Shown piece after piece: positions 25,317-34,029 of a DNA stretch of 64,000 bases. Each line of letters begins with the position of its first letter. The first letter of the stretch is position 1. The stretch is taken from contig CBDCCT010000002.1 in the NCBI GenBank assembly GCA_965214995.1, positions 5,270,001 through 5,334,000 of the forward strand. The letters are read 5' to 3'. Made by a program: the position numbers and the translations under genes. The DNA is from CBDCCT01 sp965214995 (lineage in GTDB: Bacteria > Deinococcota > Deinococci > Deinococcales > Trueperaceae). The notes beneath the pieces were generated by a model, which did not search any database, had not been told where the DNA came from, and was given only the letters and a program-made list of their open reading frames with translations.

Positions 25317-26255
25317 GTGAGCGACGAAAGTTTGGCGGAAGCCTCAACTGAAAGCACAACGGAAACCGTAGGGACAGCCTACCGCGACCTTGACACCTGG
25401 CCGCTCTCAAAGAGCCTCGCCGCGCTCGTCGAGAGCAACCGGCGCGCGGTGGAGGCGACCGCGCGGGCGTTGCCTAAGCTCGAGGAGGCCGCCGCGGGCA
25501 TCGAACGTTGTCTTAAAAGTGGTGGTCGCCTCATCTATCTAGGTGCGGGCACCTCGGGGCGCTTGGCGCTCCAGGACGCCGCCGAACTGCCGCCCACCTT
25601 TGGCTTCACAAAAACGCTGGTGCTCTTGGCGGGCGGCGCGGCGGCGGGCGAACGGGCGCAAGAGGGGGCCGAGGACGATGGAAAAGCGGCTCGAGCCGCC
25701 GTAGACGAGGCCGAGGCCTCCCCCGCCGACGCGGTCGTCGGCCTGGCGGCGAGCGGGCGCACACCCTACACCGTTGCCGGGGTCACGCGAGCGCGCGAGC
25801 GCGGCACGTTCACGGTGGGCGTTGCCAACAATCCGGACGCGCCCCTCCTGCACGCCGCCGAGGTCGGGGTGCTCTTAGACACCGGCCCCGAAGTCCTGGC
25901 GGGCTCGACCCGCCTCGCCGCAGGCACGGCCCAAAAAGTCGCTTTGAACGCGCTCTCGACGGCGGTGCTCGTGCGGCTCGGCGGGGCCTACGGCAACCTG
26001 ATGGTCGGGATGCGCCCGGCGAATGACAAGCTCCGGGCGCGGGCGCGGCGCATCGTCCGCGAGGCGACGGGGGCCTCGGAAGAGGCGGCGGCGGGGGCGC
26101 TTGAACGAACGAGCTGGCACATCCGCGAGGCCGTCGTCACGCTTCTCGGGGACGTTTCGGCGGCGGAGGCGCGCGACCTTTTGAGCCGTCACCAGGGCCG
26201 CGTCCGCGAGGCCGTCGCGGCCTCTAAAAGTCAGGAGGAACATGAGTCATTTTGA
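25317..26255 (+). CDS. murQ: N-acetylmuramic acid 6-phosphate etherase
   Basis: Cleaves the lactyl ether of MurNAc-6-P to give GlcNAc-6-P and D-lactate. It is a SIS-fold protein of 312 residues with RLIYLGAGTSGRLALQDAAELPPTFG (the MurQ signature, quoted here as YLGAGTSGRLAL) and the GPEVLAGSTRLAAGTAQK region. The start is GTG. It uses the product of anmK and feeds the next gene, with a 14-base overlap. The C-terminal part has the expected helical end. Confidence 0.95.
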   Translation: MSDESLAEASTESTTETVGTAYRDLDTWPLSKSLAALVESNRRAVEATARALPKLEEAAAGIERCLKSGGRLIYLGAGTSGRLALQDAAELPPTFGFTKTLVLLAGGAAAGERAQEGAEDDGKAARAAVDEAEASPADAVVGLAASGRTPYTVAGVTRARERGTFTVGVANNPDAPLLHAAEVGVLLDTGPEVLAGSTRLAAGTAQKVALNALSTAVLVRLGGAYGNLMVGMRPANDKLRARARRIVREATGASEEAAAGALERTSWHIREAVVTLLGDVSAAEARDLLSRHQGRVREAVAASKSQEEHESF

Positions 26256-27270
26256 AAGGGAGATAGAGGAGCAGCCGGAGGTTCTGGCGCGGCTGTTGGG
26301 GCAAGGCACGCCGGAGGTGGTGGAGACGCTGCGAAAGCTTCCCGCCCGGCTCGTGTTGAGCCTCGCTCGAGGCTCCTCGGACAACGCGGTCACCTTTTTT
26401 ACCTACCTGGCGGGCCAGTATTTGGGCCTGCCCGTCGCCAGCGTGCCGCCGAGCCTCATTACCGTCTACGCCTCGAAGATGACGCTTGAAGGCGCGCTCG
26501 CCGTCGGCGTGAGCCAGTCCGGCGAGAGCAGCGACGTGGTCGAGGGGCTGCGCGCGCTTTCCAAGGCGGGCGCGACGACCGTCGCCGTGACCAACGCGGC
26601 GGGGAGCGCGCTGGAAGCGACCGCCGACTTCTGCCTCCGCCAGAACGCGGGGAGAGAAAACGCGGTAGCCGCCTCCAAAACCTTTTCTTCGCAGATGATG
26701 GTGCTCGCCCTCCTCGTGGCCCGCTGGTCGGGGGACGAGGCGCTGCTGGGGGCGCTAAACAGCGTGCCCGCGCTTATGGAGAGCGTGCTGAAAAATCAAA
26801 CCGCTGTAGCGCGCGCCGCCTTGCGCCTCACCCACGCCGAGAGCGGCTACGTGCTGGGCCGCGGGCTCTCCTACGGCCCGGCTTTGGAGGTCGCGCTCAA
26901 GCTCAAGGAGACGAGTTATCTTCACGCGCAGGCCTACTCGAGCGCCGAATTCCAACACGGCCCCATCGCGGCGGTAGGGCCAGGCGAGCCCATCATCCTT
27001 TTGGGGAGCGGCGACGCGACCTTACAGTCCACACTAGAGGTCGCCAAGAGGCTGCGCGATTTAGGAGCCGACCTGACGGTGGTGAGCGGGGCGGCGGAAC
27101 TCTTAGACCTTGCCGACGCCCCCGTCCCCTTACCACGCGACTTGCACGGGGTCAGCGAGGCGTTTTTACATGTGCTGGCGGGGCAGCTTTTGGCGCTTCA
27201 CCTCACCCACGCCAAGGGCCTTGACCCGGACGCGCCGCGTCACTTAAGCAAGGTGACGAAGACGATGTAA
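26242..27270 (+). CDS. SIS-domain amino-sugar phosphate deaminase/isomerase (NagB-II-like)
   Basis: A 342-residue protein with two SIS domains, like the C-terminal isomerase part of GlmS without the glutaminase domain. Seen are LARGSSDNAV, GVSQSGESSDVVE, and YLHAQAYSSAEFQHGPIAAV, quoted in part as SAEFQHGPIA. Such proteins act as glucosamine-6-phosphate deaminases in recycling pathways. Here it would take glucosamine-6-P formed after MurQ and a deacetylase (no nagA is in the window). AGGAGGAAC just ahead of the ATG and overlap with murQ show coupling. Confidence 0.85.
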   Translation: MSHFEREIEEQPEVLARLLGQGTPEVVETLRKLPARLVLSLARGSSDNAVTFFTYLAGQYLGLPVASVPPSLITVYASKMTLEGALAVGVSQSGESSDVVEGLRALSKAGATTVAVTNAAGSALEATADFCLRQNAGRENAVAASKTFSSQMMVLALLVARWSGDEALLGALNSVPALMESVLKNQTAVARAALRLTHAESGYVLGRGLSYGPALEVALKLKETSYLHAQAYSSAEFQHGPIAAVGPGEPIILLGSGDATLQSTLEVAKRLRDLGADLTVVSGAAELLDLADAPVPLPRDLHGVSEAFLHVLAGQLLALHLTHAKGLDPDAPRHLSKVTKTM

Positions 27271-27376
27271 TGCGCCACGCAACGTACTGTGCGCAAACTC
27301 GGGGCCGTATTGCTTAATACGGCGCTCTTGGCCCTCGAGCGTTACGGTGCGGGAGGAAGCCAAAAGGAGGAAATAC

Positions 27377-28315
27377 ATGCCAGACGCCAAACGTCCCCTC
27401 TCCCGTCGTGCGCTGCTTAAAGGTGCCTCTGTCACCGCGCTCGGGGTGAGCCTCGCCAACCTGAGCGTTGGCAAGGCGCAAGACGCGCCCTCGCCCGACG
27501 TGCCCCTCCCCCTCGCCTTGCAACGCTTCGACCTCGGCGACATGCAAGTCACCGCGTTTCAAGAAGCGGCCTTGGCGCTCGAGCCCGCGATGTGGGGCGG
27601 CGGCGCGCCCGAGGGCGCGGTGAGCGAGCTTCTGGGCGAATACAACCTGCCCACCGACGCCGTCAGCGCCACGGTGAACGTGATGCTTTTGGAACGTGAC
27701 GGCGAGCGCATCCTTATCGACACGGGTACGGGGCAGAACCTGGTGCCGACCTTAGAAGCTTTGGGCGTAGACCCGAGCAGCGTCAACGCGGTCGTGCTGT
27801 CGCACTATCACGGCGACCATGTCGGGGGCATGTCGATGGACGGAACCCTCACCTTCCCCAACGCCATGTACCACTTCCCGCAGGCCGAATGGGACTTTTT
27901 GCAGAGCGCACCCAGCGACAACGAGGGCGCGCAGGCCGCGCTGAACAAGCTCCAGCCCGCCGTGGACGCGGGGCAAATCTCGTACTTTGGTGGCGGTCAA
28001 GAGGTCGTGAGCGGCGTGCAAGCAGTGAACGCCTTTGGGCACACGCCCGGCCATACGATTTTCACCCTCGGCTCGGGTGACGCGAGCCTCCTGCACATCG
28101 CCGACACCGCCACCCACGCGCTCATCTCGCCGCTGCGCCCGGAATGGGCCTTTGCTTTTGACGCCAACCCCGAACAGGCCGCCGCGACGCGCCGCGAGGT
28201 GCTGAGCCGGGCCGCGAACGACGGTACCAAAATTTTCGCCTACCACTTCGCCTTTCCCGGCCTGGGCTACGTCGCGCAAGAGGGCGACGCGTTCCGCTTT
28301 ACGCCCGCGCCGTAG
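27377..28315 (+). CDS. Tat-exported metallo-beta-lactamase-fold hydrolase
   Basis: I use the ATG at 27377, behind AAAGGAGG, giving 312 residues. The N-terminus has a twin-arginine signal (SRRALLKGASVTALG), then SVGKAQ as a likely cleavage site. The metal site is SHYHGDHVGG near residue 150, with the later GHTPGH histidine and LHIADT aspartate, all of the MBL fold. It resembles quorum-quenching lactonase-like and related hydrolases, but the substrate cannot be read from sequence. It follows the recycling genes at 106 bases, without an obvious link. Confidence 0.88.
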   Translation: MPDAKRPLSRRALLKGASVTALGVSLANLSVGKAQDAPSPDVPLPLALQRFDLGDMQVTAFQEAALALEPAMWGGGAPEGAVSELLGEYNLPTDAVSATVNVMLLERDGERILIDTGTGQNLVPTLEALGVDPSSVNAVVLSHYHGDHVGGMSMDGTLTFPNAMYHFPQAEWDFLQSAPSDNEGAQAALNKLQPAVDAGQISYFGGGQEVVSGVQAVNAFGHTPGHTIFTLGSGDASLLHIADTATHALISPLRPEWAFAFDANPEQAAATRREVLSRAANDGTKIFAYHFAFPGLGYVAQEGDAFRFTPAP

Positions 28316-28434
28316 GCTCGAGGCCCGGCAACCGTCATCAGGTTGGTTGACGCGCTTCCAGTTTAGGCAATTTTGGGCGGCTGACGCGTGAAATCATGTG
28401 TTAGCCGTCCCTCAAATAGCCAGGCGTCAGGGGC

Positions 28435-29955
28435 TTACTGGTTTTCTAAGGGCTGTAAGCTGTTCGCAATTTTTAGCAACGTATCCAGTTCAACCGTGTC
28501 AAAAGCTTGTACCATGAACACAAACCCGTCCTGCTGCCACACCAAGGCCGACTCACCGGAATCTTCCCAGGTGAGGCTCGAGTCCAGCCCGCTCCAGCCT
28601 CCCTCAACCCATTCGCCCGTCGTTTCGCCCACGCTGACGGTCTCTATTTGCGCGGATGCGCCGACAAGCATAGGAAATCTCACGTCATCCTCAGGCTGCT
28701 GAGCAAATCCGAACTCTATATTTTCGCCTTCGGGCTGGGTCACATCGTAGATGGTGACGACGATGTTATGCGGTTGAATGTATCCAAAGTTCAGGGGCTG
28801 CGTGTACGTGCCGGGCCAGTCGCTCGGCACCAGCACCTCATAAGGCACTTTCTGGACGAGTTCGGACGCTGAGAATTCTTCAAACGTCGTGCTCTCTAAC
28901 ATAAAGTTTTTTGTTCTTTCTTCCATCGTGCTGCTGTCAGCCTCAGCTTTCTGAAAAAACCGCGGCGCGTTTTGCGCCAGCGTGAGAGTAGGCAAGGCAA
29001 AAGTAACGGCAAAAAGCGCGAAAACGACGGCGAACAGGTGCGAACGTTTCATGTGCATCTCCTTTGGCTCGAGCAGAGCTTTAATCCGTTGGCTCAGGTG
29101 ACTCTCCGCCGCGCTATTTACCAGAGGCGCGAGGGGGACGTGGGTGGGGTGGCGGGCGAGCTCGAGCAGGCTCCGCGCTAGGGTAAGGGGCTCGAGCATC
29201 TCCCCCACCGCTTCGGCGTCGCACAGCTCTTCGCACGCGCGCCGCCACTCCCGCAAGACCAAAAAGTTCAAGGGCTGGAAAAAGAACAGGTGACAGAGCA
29301 GCGAAAGCGCCGCCGTCCACAGGGGGTCGGCGCGGCGCAGGTGCGCGACTTCGTGCGCCAAGACAGCGCGTACCTGAGGCGCCGTCAAACGCGCGGTCAG
29401 GGTTTTCGGAACGAGGATGGTACGCCGTCCGCAGGCGACGGGGACGGCTAAATCAGCCATCACGACGTCGAGTCCGAGGGGGTGGCGGCTCGAGCCATAT
29501 TTGAGCGCAAAATCGGGCGCGGGTCTCCCCCGTTGGAGAAGACGCCGCAACGTCCACCAGGCGCGGCCAAAACGGGCGGTCGCCGTGAGAACGCCGAGAG
29601 CCAGCAGCAGGTGGAAAACGAGCGTCAGGGGAGCGAGCGGCGCGGGTTCGGGCTGAGGGTTCAGGGTGGTCGGGTCTTCCGACGCTACCGCGCCCGGTGA
29701 AGCTTTTTGGCTCGAGCCCTCCCCGCCCGGCACGGTGGCTACCGTTTGGGTCGGTGCTGCGTCAATCACCACCCGCGACGACGTGAACGCCAAGGTAGGC
29801 GCGATAAGGGGCGTGAGCACGCTCATGACGAGCGCCCCCCGCAGCAGCAGGTCCCTTGAACCCGCGCGGCGCAGCCCGGGAAGCTTCACAAGCAGCAGCG
29901 TCAGCCCAAGGAGGACGGTGCTGTGAAGCGTGTAGGTGAGCAGAAAGTCAGTCAC
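28435..29955 (-). CDS. BlaR1/MecR1-type M56 membrane protease with DUF4367-like C-terminal domain
   Basis: A 506-residue membrane zinc protease. Hydrophobic helices lie near residues 5-24, 42-58 and 110-135. The zinc motif HEVAH is at 201-205, with a helper EELCDAEAV. A further membrane helix near 305-325 (LFAVVFALFAVTFALPTL) leads to an outer domain of about 180 residues. In BlaR1 this position holds a penicillin-binding sensor; here it has none of the S-x-x-K type motifs. It instead ends in LTWEDSGESALVWQQDG and LLKIANSLQ, which is the pattern of DUF4367 domains. It overlaps blaI by 8 bases. Confidence 0.85.
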   Translation of the reverse strand: MTDFLLTYTLHSTVLLGLTLLLVKLPGLRRAGSRDLLLRGALVMSVLTPLIAPTLAFTSSRVVIDAAPTQTVATVPGGEGSSQKASPGAVASEDPTTLNPQPEPAPLAPLTLVFHLLLALGVLTATARFGRAWWTLRRLLQRGRPAPDFALKYGSSRHPLGLDVVMADLAVPVACGRRTILVPKTLTARLTAPQVRAVLAHEVAHLRRADPLWTAALSLLCHLFFFQPLNFLVLREWRRACEELCDAEAVGEMLEPLTLARSLLELARHPTHVPLAPLVNSAAESHLSQRIKALLEPKEMHMKRSHLFAVVFALFAVTFALPTLTLAQNAPRFFQKAEADSSTMEERTKNFMLESTTFEEFSASELVQKVPYEVLVPSDWPGTYTQPLNFGYIQPHNIVVTIYDVTQPEGENIEFGFAQQPEDDVRFPMLVGASAQIETVSVGETTGEWVEGGWSGLDSSLTWEDSGESALVWQQDGFVFMVQAFDTVELDTLLKIANSLQPLENQ

Positions 29956-30334
29956 GCGTCTCGCCCGCTTTGATAAGCGCCTCGAGCGCGTCCGCCTCTT
30001 CGGGCGTGACTCGCTCGCTTGTAAGCGCGGTCGAGATGAGGCGCAGGGCCGAGCCGTCGAACACGCGGCCCAGGAGGTCGTCCACCACCTCGCGCTCGAC
30101 CTCCTCCCGGCTCAGGGCTGCGTGATAAACGTGCGCTTTGCCCTCGCTGGTCCTCGACACGTAGCCCTTCTCGAGCATCCCCTGCAAATTCGTTTGCAGC
30201 GAGGTGTAAGCAGGTTTAGGAAGGTGCGGGAAACGCTTTCTGAGGTCGCGGACGGTGGACGGGCCGCCCTCCCAGAGGAGTTTGAGAAGCAGAAGTTCGC
30301 GCTCGGTGGGTCCTGGCTGTGGGGGTCTCCCCAT
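29948..30334 (-). CDS. BlaI/MecI-family transcriptional repressor
   Basis: A 128-residue winged-helix repressor. The motifs GPTERELLLLKLLWEGGPSTVRDL and YTSLQTNLQGMLEKGYV, quoted in part as LLWEGGPSTVRDL and LEKGYV, are those of BlaI. A C-terminal dimerisation helix (DDLLGRVFDGSALRLIS) follows. AGGAGG precedes the ATG. The gene has its own promoter with a clear operator at 30353-30392, and the paired M56 protease would inactivate the repressor on a signal. Confidence 0.92.
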   Translation of the reverse strand: MGRPPQPGPTERELLLLKLLWEGGPSTVRDLRKRFPHLPKPAYTSLQTNLQGMLEKGYVSRTSEGKAHVYHAALSREEVEREVVDDLLGRVFDGSALRLISTALTSERVTPEEADALEALIKAGETRD

Positions 30335-30352
30335 AAAAGCCTCCTGAAAAGC

Positions 30353-30392
30353 AGTATATACGAGTTAGCTAGGAGATGTCAACTAGCTAACT
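30353..30392 (-). promoter_or_regulatory. blaI promoter with overlapping operator
   Basis: On the minus strand TTGACA (30382-30377) and TATACT (30358-30353) are 18 bases apart, a near-consensus promoter. The perfect inverted repeat AGTTAGCTAG...CTAGCTAACT (30363-30372 and 30383-30392, 10-base spacer) surrounds the -35 box, so a bound repressor would block RNA polymerase. This fits autoregulation by BlaI. Confidence 0.8.
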
Positions 30393-30522
30393 AGGAGGAG
30401 CGGTCAGTAACCTCTTCGGTAGAAAGCTCCAAAAGCTGTACGCTGTACATGTGGCGGTGAACGTTTCGTCTTAATCTACTTCTGGAGCACCACCCGCGAC
30501 GCCCTCCGGTTAAACTTAGAGC

Positions 30523-31788
30523 ATGAATTCTGTTGCGGTGGTTGGCGCGGGTCTCGCGGGCCTCACGGCGGCGCGGGTGCTGAAGCGGGCGGGGGTCGGG
30601 GTGCGGGTGCTCGAGGCCGAACGTAACGTCGGCGGGCGCGTACGCTCGCGGTTTATCGAAGGGTTCACGGTTGACCGCGGCTTTCAGGTGCTCTTTACCG
30701 CCTATCCGGCAGCGCAGCGTCAGCTTGACTTTGGGAGGCTCGAGCTCCAGCCCATCCCCCCCGGTGCCGTCATCTGCCGGGACGGTCGCAGAGAAAGGGT
30801 GGGCGACCCCCTGCGCGACCCGCAAAGTTTATTTAGCACGCTGGGCGCCCGCTCGCTCACCCTGCGCGACAAGCTTCTCATCGGCAAGCTGGCGGCGGAA
30901 CTCAAAAGGGGCGAGCCGCACGCGCTTCTTGACAGGCCGGACGAGACCACCAGAGGTTTTTTGCAAAACTTTGGCTTCTCAAAGGGAGCCGTCGAGCACT
31001 TTTTCGCGCCCTTTTTCGGCGGCATCTTTTTAAAGCGCGACCTCTCGACCAGCGCGCGGCTCTTCCGCTACTACTTCCGGATGCTCATGGACGGCGCGAC
31101 CACCACGCCGCGGGGCGGGATGGGCAAGATGACGAGGCAACTGGCGGAGGGCCTGAATGTCGAGACGGGCGTGCGCGTGGAACGGCTCGAGCCCAACCCC
31201 AACGGCGTTACTCTTCATACGAGCGGGGAGACTCTAGAAGCCGACCGGGTGATTGTGGCGGCGGACCCGCCCACGATTCGCCGCCTCACAGGTGCCGATG
31301 TGCCGCATAAAGCGGTAGGCAGCACGTATCTGTACTACTCGTCCGACGTTCTCCTGGACGACGAACCGCGGCTCCTGCTCAACGCGGCGGACGGCTTCAT
31401 CAACAACGCCATCTGGGGCAGCAATGCCAACCCCGCCCTCGCACCCGCCGGGGCGCACCTGCTCGCCGTGACCATCCTCGGTTTGCCTACACTTGATGAT
31501 GCGGATTTAGACCGCGCGGTCCGAGGAGAACTCGCCCGCTGGTACGGCGCGTCCGCGGTTGCCAAGCTCCGCTCCCTCCACCTTGACCGCCTGACGTTCG
31601 CGCAGTTCGCTCAGCCGCCCGGCTTTAGCGCCACGCTCGCGGGGCACGCCACGCCCCTAAAAAACGTCCTCATCGCCTCCGAAACCACCAGCATGAGCTC
31701 CATTCAGGGCGCGGTGGAGAGCGGCGAAAAGGCCGTAGCCATCCTCCTAAACGATGTTGAAACGATGAGCAGGCCTCGAGGTGCTTGA
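30523..31788 (+). CDS. FAD-dependent amine oxidase / phytoene-desaturase-like oxidoreductase
   Basis: A 421-residue flavoenzyme starting with the dinucleotide-binding motif VAVVGAGLAGLTAARVL, then EAERNVGGRVRS and GFTVDRGFQVLF. The C-terminal FAD contact reads VLIASETTSMSSIQGAVESG, quoted in part as SSIQGAVESG. These are typical of the amine oxidase/protoporphyrinogen oxidase/carotenoid desaturase superfamily. No carotenoid gene is adjacent, so the substrate is open. A -10 box TAAACT lies 6 bases before the ATG with no ribosome binding site, suggesting a leaderless message. It is divergent from blaI. Confidence 0.85.
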   Translation: MNSVAVVGAGLAGLTAARVLKRAGVGVRVLEAERNVGGRVRSRFIEGFTVDRGFQVLFTAYPAAQRQLDFGRLELQPIPPGAVICRDGRRERVGDPLRDPQSLFSTLGARSLTLRDKLLIGKLAAELKRGEPHALLDRPDETTRGFLQNFGFSKGAVEHFFAPFFGGIFLKRDLSTSARLFRYYFRMLMDGATTTPRGGMGKMTRQLAEGLNVETGVRVERLEPNPNGVTLHTSGETLEADRVIVAADPPTIRRLTGADVPHKAVGSTYLYYSSDVLLDDEPRLLLNAADGFINNAIWGSNANPALAPAGAHLLAVTILGLPTLDDADLDRAVRGELARWYGASAVAKLRSLHLDRLTFAQFAQPPGFSATLAGHATPLKNVLIASETTSMSSIQGAVESGEKAVAILLNDVETMSRPRGA

Positions 31789-31992
31789 GAGGTGGGTGAA
31801 GCGTGTAGGCGCTCGAGCCCACCCCCACACATTCCAAAAACATCGTTAGACCCTGGCCGTCGCTGGTACAATGTCGAGACGAGCAGGCGATTTTCTCACG
31901 GGCCGTTCTCCTAATGTTAACTGTAATGTCACGCAGAGGATGAACTCACAAGCTCGAGGGATAAATATTCAGCACATCACGCGGAGGTTACG

Positions 31993-32592
31993 ATGAAAGT
32001 CAAGGAGCGCCCAACCACCTGGCAACCGCTCGTTATGCGCCTGAAGCCTGTGCTCGAGCTTAACGAGGACGCTTTCTTTCACCTCGCCCAACTCAATAAA
32101 GACCTCCGCATGGAGTTAAACGCCGAAGGAGACCTTATCGTTATGCCGCCCGCCGGGGGGAATACAAGTAGTCGCAACGCAGAGCTCACCTTTCAATTCG
32201 CGTCGTGGAACCGTCAACATAAGCGGGGTACGGTTTTCGATTCGTCTGGCGGCTTTCGTCTATCGAACGGCGCGGTCCGCTCGCCTGATGTGTCATGGGT
32301 AAGTAAAGAAAGGCTGGAAGGGTTAACAGACGCGCAGATGGATAAGTTCTTGCCACTGTGCCCCGAGTTCGTCCTGGAGCTTCGCTCCCCCACCGACCGC
32401 TTAGGGGTTGTCAAGGAAAAAATGCGGGAGTACCTCGAGAACGGTGCAGAGCTCGGCTGGTTTATAGACCCGCAGGAAAAGCTTTTCTACATCTACACAT
32501 CTGAAGGGGTGGAAGAACTCGAGCAGCCTGAAAGGGTGGAGGGTAGAGGCGTGTTAGAGGGTTTCGTGCTCGAGCTAGAGGAGATTTGGTGA
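31993..32592 (+). CDS. Uma2 family (DUF820) endonuclease-like protein
   Basis: A 199-residue protein with the Uma2 pattern: MPPAGGNTSSRNAEL, then FDSSGGFRLSNGAVRSPDVSWV (catalytic aspartate in SPDV), FVLELRSPTD with the E-x-K-like second acidic site, and KMREYLENGAELGWFIDP. Uma2 proteins have a PD-(D/E)XK nuclease fold and are abundant in cyanobacteria and Deinococcota; their role is unknown. GGAGG lies ahead of the ATG. It begins a small run of short accessory genes. Confidence 0.9.
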   Translation: MKVKERPTTWQPLVMRLKPVLELNEDAFFHLAQLNKDLRMELNAEGDLIVMPPAGGNTSSRNAELTFQFASWNRQHKRGTVFDSSGGFRLSNGAVRSPDVSWVSKERLEGLTDAQMDKFLPLCPEFVLELRSPTDRLGVVKEKMREYLENGAELGWFIDPQEKLFYIYTSEGVEELEQPERVEGRGVLEGFVLELEEIW

Positions 32593-32622
32593 GGCTCGAG
32601 CCTGCTAAAATCATAAGACTTT

Positions 32623-32829
32623 ATGCACAACAACACGCGGTTATTTATCTCGGACCAAAAAGTCGTCGTGCTTCACACTGAGGAGGATTACAACGAACTC
32701 ATTAGTCTGCTGGACAAGCTCATTGATGAAGTGGGCGAAGACGAGGCCCATCCGCTCGCGTCGCTTATGGAAGTGATTGGTGTGCTGATTGAGCGGTATG
32801 AGGATGAGCATGTGGCGGAGTTGGGGTAG
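32623..32829 (+). CDS. Small hypothetical acidic protein resembling the N-terminus of HigA antitoxins
   Basis: A 68-residue acidic, mostly helical protein. LHTEEDYNELISLLDKLIDE and ASLMEVIGVLIERYEDEH follow the pattern of the helical N-terminal segment of HigA-type antitoxins (T-E-E-D-Y ... L-x-x-L-I-x-x-Y-E-x-x-H). The helix-turn-helix that should follow is absent, and none is seen in other frames. A TAAAAT box lies upstream. It may be a stand-alone antitoxin fragment or decayed gene; no partner toxin is obvious. Confidence 0.55.
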   Translation: MHNNTRLFISDQKVVVLHTEEDYNELISLLDKLIDEVGEDEAHPLASLMEVIGVLIERYEDEHVAELG

Positions 32830-32874
32830 CTCGAGCCAACCAACACATGCCCAGCTTGGGAAAGTGAGGAAGCT

Positions 32875-33204
32875 GTGACCAAGCTCGAGGAAGCCGAACA
32901 ACTTTTGACTCAACTCACACCCGCCGAGAAAGCGCAGCTTTTGCAGTGGGTGGTTCAGGAATTGAGCAACGCCTTTCCGGGCATCGAACACACGCCGGGC
33001 GTGGTTGGGGGGAGCGCCCGCATTGTGCGAACGCGCATCCCCGTGTGGGTGCTCGTTCAGGCGCGGCGTCAGGGCTTGACCGAGGCGCAGATTTTGCAGA
33101 GCTATCCAAGCCTCCGCGCCGAAGACCTCGCCAACGCTTGGGCTTACGCGCGGTCTCGTAAGGATGAGATTGACGGGCAGATTGCGCTGAACGAAGCGGC
33201 GTAG
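32875..33204 (+). CDS. DUF433 family protein (antitoxin-like)
   Basis: A 109-residue protein starting at GTG. An N-terminal helical part (EEAEQLLTQLTPAEKAQLLQW) precedes the DUF433 core: G-S-A-R-I-V-R-T-R-I-P-V-W, then ARRQGLTEAQILQSYPSL and EDLANAWAYA. DUF433 is a small winged-helix family, often an antitoxin paired with a PIN-domain or DUF5615 toxin. No such toxin follows here; the next gene is unrelated. Confidence 0.85.
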   Translation: MTKLEEAEQLLTQLTPAEKAQLLQWVVQELSNAFPGIEHTPGVVGGSARIVRTRIPVWVLVQARRQGLTEAQILQSYPSLRAEDLANAWAYARSRKDEIDGQIALNEAA

Positions 33205-33255
33205 GGCGTGGCGAGGCTCGAGCTAAAATGTGCTTACCGAAGGTGAAAAACATCT

Positions 33256-33918
33256 ATGACAGTTCTGCAACAAATCATCGCCCTCATATTTACACCAACT
33301 GCTATCATCGCTGTTTTAGCTTTCCTGTTAAGAGGGGTTTTTCAGCAGCTTCTTGACCACGACGCTAAACGCTACGAGCTAGAAATGGGGAAGGCGCTCG
33401 AGAACCATAAAGCTCAACTTACACAGGAGTACGAAGCCTCAAAGCTCCGTTTAGAAAATGAACTCCAAAAGCAATTTTATCAATATCAGACAAAATTTTC
33501 GGCTTATCATCAGAAGCAAGTCGAGGTGGTAAGTGAACTTTATGGAATGATAGTTGATACGAGAGACAAAGTAACAGATTTAGTTACGCCTCCAGAAATA
33601 CAACATGGCACGAGGACTAATGCTGAGAGGTACAGTGACACAGCTACTACCTTTAACTCTCTTTCAATCTTCTACAGAAGAAACCGCTTTTATGTCAACG
33701 AAAACTCTTGTCAAAAAGCTGATAAAATTTTAGAAATCATGCAAACCTCGATACTCAAACACAAAAACTTGTATGACAAACCAAGTCAAGAAGAAGAATG
33801 GTTAACAGCATACAGAGATATGCACGTAAAGGTTGAACCTCTTCTCAATGATTTGGAGAAACAGCTAAGGCAAAGCCTATCCGAAATTGTAGAAGTCAGA
33901 AACGCCTCACTGGATTGA
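33256..33918 (+). CDS. AT-rich hypothetical membrane-anchored coiled-coil protein
   Basis: A 220-residue protein with one N-terminal membrane helix (about residues 8-28, IFTPTAIIAVLAFLL), a coiled coil (about 33-85, rich in KALENHKAQLTQEYEASK-type heptads), and a helical C-terminal part ending in LEKQLRQSLSEIV. Codon use is far more AT-rich than the surrounding genes, suggesting transfer. Proteins of this shape occur in defence islands and phage regions, but I cannot name a family. Confidence 0.7.
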   Translation: MTVLQQIIALIFTPTAIIAVLAFLLRGVFQQLLDHDAKRYELEMGKALENHKAQLTQEYEASKLRLENELQKQFYQYQTKFSAYHQKQVEVVSELYGMIVDTRDKVTDLVTPPEIQHGTRTNAERYSDTATTFNSLSIFYRRNRFYVNENSCQKADKILEIMQTSILKHKNLYDKPSQEEEWLTAYRDMHVKVEPLLNDLEKQLRQSLSEIVEVRNASLD

Positions 33919-34029
33919 CACAGCCTCGAGACCGCGCTACCATACATTCAAGATGATTCACCCATTCACCCACCGACTACTCCCAGGAGGGCCGAAGCAC
34001 TAGCGACTCCCGCCGCTCCTGCTTTGTCG

